Below, piece by piece: positions 53,732 to 58,429 of a stretch of DNA of 58,429 nucleotides; position 1 is the first letter of the stretch, and each line of letters opens with the position of its first letter. The DNA comes from Mangrovactinospora gilvigrisea (GTDB lineage Bacteria > Actinomycetota > Actinomycetes > Streptomycetales > Streptomycetaceae): NCBI RefSeq assembly GCF_001879105.1, contig NZ_MLCF01000021.1, positions 1 to 58,429 of the forward strand, given 5' to 3'. The translations under genes were made by a program, and so were the position numbers. The notes under the pieces were generated by a model. It ran no database searches. It was not told where the DNA came from and saw nothing but the letters and a program-made list of their open reading frames with translations.

Positions 53732-54277
53732 TCAGGCCACCTCCTCGTCGGGCTCGTCGGGCTCCACGGGCTTCGCGGTGCCGCCGAGGTCGGCGCGCAG
53801 CCGGTCGACGAGGCCGTCGACGGCGGGTTCGACGAGCGCCAGCACCTCGTCGAAGTCCTCGATGCCGTCGTAGTAGGGGTCGGGGACGTCCGCGCCGGGC
53901 GGGGCGGCGGCGTCCCAGTCGCGGAGCAGGGTGACGCGCTCGCGCTCCCCGGGGGTGCGGGCGAGCCGGCGGAGCGCCCGCAGATGGCCGCCGTCCAGGG
54001 CGACGACGTGGTCGAAGCGGTCGAACCAGCGGGGCTCGAAGCGGCGGGCGGCGTGCTCGGCCGCGGGGTAGCCGTGCGCGGCGAGGACGCGCACGGTGCG
54101 CGGGTCGGCGGGTTCGCCCTCGTGGTAGGCGTGCAGCCCCGCGCTCTCGGCGCGCACCCGCGCGCCGAGGCCGGCCTCCTCGGCACGGGCCGCGAGGACC
54201 TGCTCGGCCATCGGCGAGCGGCAGATGTTGCCCGAGCAGACGAAGCACACGGCGAGCGTCGGACGGTCGGCGGGCAT
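53732..54277 (-). CDS. ptpA: Low-molecular-weight protein tyrosine phosphatase
   Basis: The protein has 181 residues from the ATG at 54277, GGAGA upstream. The P-loop VCSGNICRSPMAE matches C-x5-R-S, and the acid loop DPYYDG is present. It is slightly longer than a typical 150-residue enzyme, with an acidic tail (EPDEPDEEVA). It dephosphorylates phosphotyrosine; some relatives also act on sugar-phosphate adducts made by fructosamine kinases (established for relatives, from memory). It is translationally coupled to the kinase downstream. Confidence 0.93.
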   Translation of the reverse strand: MPADRPTLAVCFVCSGNICRSPMAEQVLAARAEEAGLGARVRAESAGLHAYHEGEPADPRTVRVLAAHGYPAAEHAARRFEPRWFDRFDHVVALDGGHLRALRRLARTPGERERVTLLRDWDAAAPPGADVPDPYYDGIEDFDEVLALVEPAVDGLVDRLRADLGGTAKPVEPDEPDEEVA

Positions 54278-54349
54278 GCGCGGTTCTCCAGGTGCGTTAC
54301 GGTCCGGGACCCGGCGGGTATCGGCAGATTGCCGCCGGGCTTGCGGCAA

Positions 54350-54874
54350 TTATCGTCCGCCACAAGGACGTTCGGGACCAACTGCGTCCAGCAGGCTCAG
54401 CACGCCCTCCAGATTCTGCTGGAGGTAGCGGCGGGCGGCGACGGGCACCAGGTCGACGGAGCCGAGCCCGGCGCGGGAGAAGGGGACGCGGACGATCTCG
54501 TAGCTGCCGACCGGGGCGTCCACCTCGGGGCCGTGCCGCAGCGCCGGGTCGAGGGTGCGCAGCCGGCAGGCGAAGAAGACCTGCACCTTCACCCCTGCGG
54601 TGCCGTCCGCGCCGGTGGTGGGCTCGGTGTCGACGAGCACCGGGACGGCCGGGCCGACGGTGGCGCCGAGCTCCTCGGAGACCTCGCGGCGCATCGCGTC
54701 CTCGAGGGTGGGGTCGTCCGGCTCGACGCCGCCGCCGGGCATCACCCAGTACGGCGGCATCCCGCCGGGACGGGTGCGCTTGATCAGGACGACGTCGGGG
54801 ACGGGGGAGCCGTCCCGCTCGTCGAGCACGATTCCGCGGGCGTTCCGCTGCAGCACGGGGAGCAGTTGGTCCAT
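54350..54874 (-). CDS. NUDIX hydrolase
   Basis: The protein has 174 residues from the ATG at 54874. The Nudix box is complete: GGGVEPDDPTLEDAMRREVS plus EELGA, matching GX5EX7REUXEEXGU. It begins MDQLLPVLQRNARGIVL and has a VMPGGG strand before the box. The substrate (a nucleoside diphosphate linked to X) is unknown. It lies upstream of ptpA on the same strand, about 70 bp away, and is divergent from the aldo-keto reductase gene. Confidence 0.9.
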   Translation of the reverse strand: MDQLLPVLQRNARGIVLDERDGSPVPDVVLIKRTRPGGMPPYWVMPGGGVEPDDPTLEDAMRREVSEELGATVGPAVPVLVDTEPTTGADGTAGVKVQVFFACRLRTLDPALRHGPEVDAPVGSYEIVRVPFSRAGLGSVDLVPVAARRYLQQNLEGVLSLLDAVGPERPCGGR

Positions 54875-54906
54875 GGGATGCGCTGTCCTCCCTGGGATTC
54901 CGGATC

Positions 54907-54912
54907 TAGGGT
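54907..54912 (+). promoter_or_regulatory. -10 element of the aldo-keto reductase gene (leaderless type)
   Basis: TAGGGT, seven bases before the ATG at 54920; no ribosome binding site. Confidence 0.45.
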
Positions 54913-54919
54913 CTGTGGC

Positions 54920-55909
54920 ATGACGGAGACGAAGGGCACCGAGATGGAATATCGCAGGTTGGGGTCGTCGGGTCTGGTGGTTTCGGCCGTCGGCGTCGGC
55001 TGCAATCAGTTCGGGGGAAAGGTGGACGCCGCCATCGGCGCGTCGATCGTGGACGCGGCGCTGGAGGAGGGCGTCACGCTCTTCGACACGGCGGACGTCT
55101 ACGGCGCGGCGCCGGGCGCCTCGGAGGAGGCGCTGGGCCAGGCCCTGAAGGGCCGCCGCGACCAGGTGGTGCTGGCCACCAAGTTCGGCAGCGACATGCG
55201 CGGCGGCAACGGCCCGGACTGGGGCGCGCGGGGCGGCCGCCGCTACATCCGGATCGCCGTGGAGGCGTCGCTGCGCCGGCTCGGCACGGACTGGATCGAC
55301 CTCTACCAGATCCACCGCCCGGACCCGGCGACGCCGATCGAGGAGACGCTGGACGCGCTGGGCGAGCTGGTCCGGGAGGGCAAGATCCGCTATGCGGGCT
55401 GCTCCAACTACGCGGCGTGGGAGGTGGCGGACGCGGGCTGGACGGCGCGGACGCGTCACCTGCCGGGCTTCGTCAGCGCGCAGAACAAGTACAGCCTGCT
55501 GGACCGCGCGGCGGAGGACGAGCTGGTGCCGGCGTGCGAGGCGTTCGGGCTGGGCCTGCTGCCCTACTTCCCGCTGGAGCACGGGCTGTTGACGGGGAAG
55601 TACCGCCGTGGCGAGGCGGCCCCGGCCGGCACACGGCTGGCGGACGAGCGGCGCCGGCGGATTCTCGACGGGGCGCCGTGGGACGTCATCGAGGGCGTCG
55701 AGGCCTTCGGCAAGGAGCGCGGACTCTCGCCGCTGGACGTGGCGATCGCCGGTCTCGCGGCGCAGCCGGCGGTGTCCTCGGTGATCGCGGGCGTGACGGG
55801 TCCGGACCAGCTGCGGGCGAACGCGCGGGCGCTGCGGTGGCAGCCGGAGGCGGCGGAGATCGTCGAACTGGACGCGCTGACGAGCGGCGGGGATGCGTTC
55901 GGGGCGTGA
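54920..55909 (+). CDS. Aldo/keto reductase
   Basis: The protein has 329 residues. The AKR catalytic tetrad is visible: Asp in FDTADVYG (with Tyr in the same motif), Lys in LATKFGS and His in LYQIHRPDP. NADPH binding is expected from the C-terminal half around VIAGVTGPDQLRANA. The family reduces aldehydes and ketones; the substrate is unknown. It is divergent from the NUDIX gene. Its stop is followed by a dyad and 75-bp repeats. Confidence 0.92.
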   Translation: MTETKGTEMEYRRLGSSGLVVSAVGVGCNQFGGKVDAAIGASIVDAALEEGVTLFDTADVYGAAPGASEEALGQALKGRRDQVVLATKFGSDMRGGNGPDWGARGGRRYIRIAVEASLRRLGTDWIDLYQIHRPDPATPIEETLDALGELVREGKIRYAGCSNYAAWEVADAGWTARTRHLPGFVSAQNKYSLLDRAAEDELVPACEAFGLGLLPYFPLEHGLLTGKYRRGEAAPAGTRLADERRRRILDGAPWDVIEGVEAFGKERGLSPLDVAIAGLAAQPAVSSVIAGVTGPDQLRANARALRWQPEAAEIVELDALTSGGDAFGA

Positions 55910-55988
55910 ATCTGGCCCACCTGTCACGAGTAAGCCAATATGGCTTGTGTGACTGGACAATGACAATAAGTCAACTAATCTAGAGGTC

Positions 55989-56025
55989 CACTGCCGGGGT
56001 CACGAGGGGGGAGACCCCGGCAGTG
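55989..56025. terminator. Hairpin at the left edge of the 75-bp repeats
   Basis: CACTGCCGGGGTC (55989-56001) and GACCCCGGCAGTG (56013-56025) form a perfect 13-bp inverted repeat with an 11-base loop. It could end transcription of the aldo-keto reductase gene. The right arm is also the first 13 bases of the repeat's common segment. Confidence 0.6.
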
Positions 56026-56250
56026 CAGCACCCAGGACTCGACCCCAGCCCCAACCGACCTGCGGCTCGCAGGGGGGAAAGGGGGGAGACCCCGGCAGTG
56101 CAGCACCCAGGACTCGACCCCAGCCCCAACCGACCTGCGGCTCGCAGGGGGGAAAGGGGGGAGACCCCGGCAGTGCAGCACCCAGGACTCGACCCCGGCC
56201 CCAACCGACCTGCGGCTCGCAGGGGGGAAAGGGGGGAGACCCCGGCAGTG
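56011..56250. repeat. Tandem 75-bp repeat, three units plus partial
   Basis: Units start at 56011, 56086 and 56161, with a partial at 56236-56250; period 75 bp exactly. They are almost identical; one visible difference is CCCAGCC versus CCCGGCC in the third unit. Each holds AGGGGGGAAAGGGGGG, a purine-rich run. As 75 is divisible by 3, several frames stay open across it, which explains spurious repeated-peptide frames on both strands. No gene is supported. Confidence 0.9.
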
Positions 56251-56297
56251 TAGGGATACAACTGCGCCCGCCTGCCTGCCGGGCCGCGCAGCGGCTC

Positions 56298-56325
56298 GGG
56301 TGGGGTGCCGGGGCGGAGGGGCGGC
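56298..56325. repeat. Second copy of a 28-bp dispersed repeat
   Basis: Identical over 28 bases to 46844-46871; contains GGGGTGCCGGGGC and GGAGGGGCGGC. Both copies lie in gene-free DNA close to the 3' end of a minus-strand gene (47 and 1 bases away). Confidence 0.75.
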
Positions 56326-56354
56326 GGACAGCGAGCACGACGGCGCGCAAGCCG

Positions 56355-57077
56355 TCACGCGTCGTCCGGCACCGCGTCCTCGGGGGACGCGTCCTCCTCC
56401 GCGAGCATCAGGTACAACTCACGCCGCACCTTGGACAGCAGCGCATTCGCCCGCTCCAGCTGCGGCCCCGTCCCCGCCTCCGCCACCTGCCACGCCGCCG
56501 CCGTCACCTGCTGCAACGCGGACTGCAGCTGCATCACCCCGTCGTCCACGGCCTCCACCGCCGCGTCCCACGGCTCCCCCCACTCCTCGCGGTGCGCCGC
56601 AACCTCCTCCTCGCCCGCGTCGGTCAGCCGGAACGCCCGCGCCCCCCGCCGACGCGACGCCTCCACCAGCCCCTCCTCCTCCAGATGCTGCAGCAGCGGA
56701 TAGAGCATCCCGGGGCTGAGCCGCCACAGCCCGTGCGTCCGGGCCTGCAGCTCCTGGATCACCTCGTAGCCGCTCATCTCGCGCTCCTCCAGCAGCAGCA
56801 GCGCCGCCGCGCGCACCTCGTCGCGGCGCGGCTTCCGCCCCGCGCGGTGGTGCTGACCGCCGAACGGCGGCGGCGGACCCCATGGCTTGCCGACCGGCAC
56901 CGCGCGGACGCGTCCGCGGCCCATGCCGGGGAAGCCCTTGCGCCGCTGCCCGCCGAACGGACCGTGCGGACCGGGCGGCATCGGCGGTTCGGGGAACGGC
57001 GGCTCCGGGGGCTCGGGCGGCTCCGGGGGGTCGAAGGGATCGAACGGATCGTGCGGATCGTGCGGAAACTTGGGCAC
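56355..57077 (-). CDS. PadR-family transcriptional regulator
   Basis: The protein has 240 residues from a GTG at 57077, with AAGGAGG upstream. Residues 1-95 are low-complexity with DP and PEP repeats (FDPFDPPEPPEPPEPPF) and Arg/Gly. The PadR winged helix follows (about 98-175): RRDEVRAAALLLLEEREMSG, YEVIQELQARTHGLWRLSPG and MLYPLLQHLEEEGLV. The rest is a helical dimerisation domain. It probably controls itself through the 50-bp palindrome just upstream. It lies downstream of the flavohemoglobin-like gene on the same strand. Confidence 0.9.
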   Translation of the reverse strand: MPKFPHDPHDPFDPFDPPEPPEPPEPPFPEPPMPPGPHGPFGGQRRKGFPGMGRGRVRAVPVGKPWGPPPPFGGQHHRAGRKPRRDEVRAAALLLLEEREMSGYEVIQELQARTHGLWRLSPGMLYPLLQHLEEEGLVEASRRRGARAFRLTDAGEEEVAAHREEWGEPWDAAVEAVDDGVMQLQSALQQVTAAAWQVAEAGTGPQLERANALLSKVRRELYLMLAEEDASPEDAVPDDA

Positions 57078-57089
57078 CGGAATCGGCCT

Positions 57090-57139
57090 CCTTCTTCGGT
57101 GTACGTCAACGATATGTCGCTGACTATCACCGAAGAAGG
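57090..57139. promoter_or_regulatory. 50-bp imperfect palindrome upstream of padR
   Basis: Two 25-base arms, 57090-57114 and 57115-57139, match as inverted repeats in 20 of 25 positions. The outer 12 bases of each arm (CCTTCTTCGGTG and CACCGAAGAAGG) are perfect. It overlaps the ribosome binding site side of padR, so a bound dimer would block expression. PadR regulators bind such dyads. Confidence 0.8.
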
Positions 57140-57224
57140 CCGAATTCCGGCCGTTCCAGGCCCGGTTGAGCCGCCCGGGCACCGCCGCGTCCCCACCTAG
57201 GCCCCGCCCCCGCATCGCCGCCGC

Positions 57225-58406
57225 TCAGCCCGAGAACGCCTCCCCCATCGCCTCCAGCGGGTCGTGGATGATCCGCTCCTCCGGCACCCCCTGGCCCAGC
57301 AGCATCGCCCTGGAGCGGCGCAGCATCTCCGGGGGCCCGCTCAGCACGACATCGGTGTCCGGAAAGGGCCCGTACCGGCGCACCACATCCGGCAGCCGGC
57401 CCTGCAGCCCGCGTGCCGGCGGGTTGGCCACCACCGGGCGCAGCGACAGCCACGCGCAGCGCGACGCCAACTCGGTGAGCGGCTCCAGCTCGTAGAGCCG
57501 ATCGGCGTACTGGGCGCCGTAGAACAGCTCGACGCGCCGCCGCGGCTGACGGTTCACCAGGTCCTCGACGATGGCCTTGAGCGGGGCGATGCCGGTGCCG
57601 CCCGCCATGCACAGCACGTTGTCCTCGGAGTCGGGGTCGACCACCATCGCGCCCTCGGGGGCGCCCAGCCTTATCACGTCGCCCGGGCGGGCCCGGTGCA
57701 CCAGCGCGCGGCTCACCCAGCCCCCGGAGACCGCCTTCACCTGGAGCTCCAGCGTGCCGTCGGCGCGCGGCGCGCAGGCGATGGAGTAGTTCCGCCACAC
57801 CCGTGGCCACCAGGGCGTCTCCAGGGTGGCGAACTGACCGGGGCGGTAGGGGTAGGGGTGGTCGGGGCGGAGCGTGATGACGGCGATGTCGGGCGAGCAC
57901 ATCCGATGGCCGATCACCTCGGCCTGCCACCACGGGGGTTCACCGGTCAGCTCGGACTCCCGCGCGGCGCGGATCATGATCCCCGCGACGGCGGCGTAGG
58001 CGCGGCCCCACGCCGCCTCGGTCTGCGGCGTCCAGGTGCCGACCGCGTAGCGGGCGAGCGCGGCGAAGAGGGCGCGGCCCAGCAGCGGGTAGTGCGCGTC
58101 GAGGGTGCCGAAGCGGCGGTGGCCGCGGCCCATGGGGGCGAGCATCCGCTCCAGCGCGGGCGGGTCGTCGGCGAGGCGGCAGGCGGCGAGCAGGGAGCGG
58201 AGCAGGCGGTCGCGCTGCAGGTCCATGGCGACCGGGAAGAGCGAGCGCAGCCCGGGGTTCTCGGTGAAGAGCACGGCGTAGAGATGGCCCACCGCCTGGT
58301 CGGCGACGGGCTCGACCTCGCGGATGGTGCGCCGGATCAGCTCGCCGTCGGACGGCGCGGACGGCGCGGGCGGCACGGCCGGGCGCGGGGGAGGCGGGGC
58401 GGGCAT
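57225..58406 (-). CDS. Flavohemoglobin-like globin/oxidoreductase (start near window edge)
   Basis: The protein has at least 393 residues; the ATG at 58406 is the only start seen, but the frame stays open to the window edge, so it may begin earlier. A globin domain (about 20-150) contains the proximal His region GHRRFGTLDAHYPLLG. An FAD domain has RNYSIA and GAPEGAMVV, and an NAD domain has MAGGTGIAPLKAI and a C-terminal DPLEAMGEAFSG. This is the architecture of flavohemoglobin (nitric oxide dioxygenase). The Pro-rich N-terminus is unusual. It precedes padR, which may control it. Confidence 0.85.
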   Translation of the reverse strand: MPAPPPPRPAVPPAPSAPSDGELIRRTIREVEPVADQAVGHLYAVLFTENPGLRSLFPVAMDLQRDRLLRSLLAACRLADDPPALERMLAPMGRGHRRFGTLDAHYPLLGRALFAALARYAVGTWTPQTEAAWGRAYAAVAGIMIRAARESELTGEPPWWQAEVIGHRMCSPDIAVITLRPDHPYPYRPGQFATLETPWWPRVWRNYSIACAPRADGTLELQVKAVSGGWVSRALVHRARPGDVIRLGAPEGAMVVDPDSEDNVLCMAGGTGIAPLKAIVEDLVNRQPRRRVELFYGAQYADRLYELEPLTELASRCAWLSLRPVVANPPARGLQGRLPDVVRRYGPFPDTDVVLSGPPEMLRRSRAMLLGQGVPEERIIHDPLEAMGEAFSG

Positions 58407-58429
58407 CCGTATCGGCGGGGGCGGGGCGG

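Noticed and set aside
56011..56250. CRISPR-like array
   Set aside because: Units repeat in full at 75 bp with no variable spacers, no short palindromic repeat and no cas genes.
55975..56358. Minus- and plus-strand frames encoding repeated 25-residue peptides
   Set aside because: They arise because a 75-bp repeat is divisible by three. No ribosome binding site, no domain, and several frames are open at once.

Overview
The window is very GC-rich and shows high third-position GC on both strands, many GTG starts and several starts that look leaderless. Its families (CopC-CopD fusion, DyP peroxidase with a Tat signal, fused CydDC, DUF5326, DUF5926/SEC-C, paired HATPase anti-sigma-like regulators) point to a Streptomyces or close relative. 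The gene set resembles the conserved core of a Streptomyces chromosome on one side of oriC. It is interrupted at the left by integrative-element DNA next to a tRNA-Ser(UGA) gene.

Layout. (1) 1-2636 is the end of an integrative or phage-like element: a truncated replication-type protein, a zinc-finger protein, an excisionase-like HTH protein and a tyrosine integrase. (2) 2665-5501 holds a large LPRTG-anchored lectin/DUF11-type surface protein, followed by the broken C-terminus of a second, closely related integrase that abuts tRNA-Ser (5677-5763). (3) 5827-15913 carries an HtrA-type protease, two ATP-binding anti-sigma-like proteins, a SEC-C protein, an LCP cell-wall ligase, a Prim-Pol-like protein, a second sliding clamp and aminopeptidase P. 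(4) 16099-22163 is a copper-trafficking operon ending in a Tat-exported DyP peroxidase. (5) 22197-25618 has pheA, a cluster of DnaA boxes, serS and a Cof-type HAD phosphatase. (6) 25667-33961 is a mixed stretch of small membrane proteins, regulators, two MFS transporters, an esterase, a luciferase-like oxidoreductase and a second HAD protein. (7) 34036-44886 is a respiratory block: a DosS-like sensor kinase, cydDC and two complete tandem cydAB pairs, with a Rex-type operator in front of the outer pair. (8) 45031-58406 holds a ParA-like ATPase, hisC, a LacI regulator, a metallophosphatase, small proteins, a fructosamine-kinase/LMW-phosphatase pair, NUDIX, aldo-keto reductase, a 75-bp tandem repeat, a PadR regulator with a 50-bp palindrome, and a flavohemoglobin-like protein.

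How it fits together. The copper operon plausibly captures and delivers copper outside the membrane. The bd-oxidase block pairs oxidase genes with their assembly transporter and a possible heme or redox sensor. pheA and hisC serve aromatic and histidine metabolism, but far apart. The most unusual points are the cargo gene bracketed by two integrase tails, the duplicated cydAB with asymmetric regulatory sites, the phased DnaA-box cluster by serS, the Sco-PCuAC fusion, the PadR palindrome and the repeated leaderless promoter pattern. Nothing here is proven to be a wholly new system; all functions are read from sequence and family knowledge.
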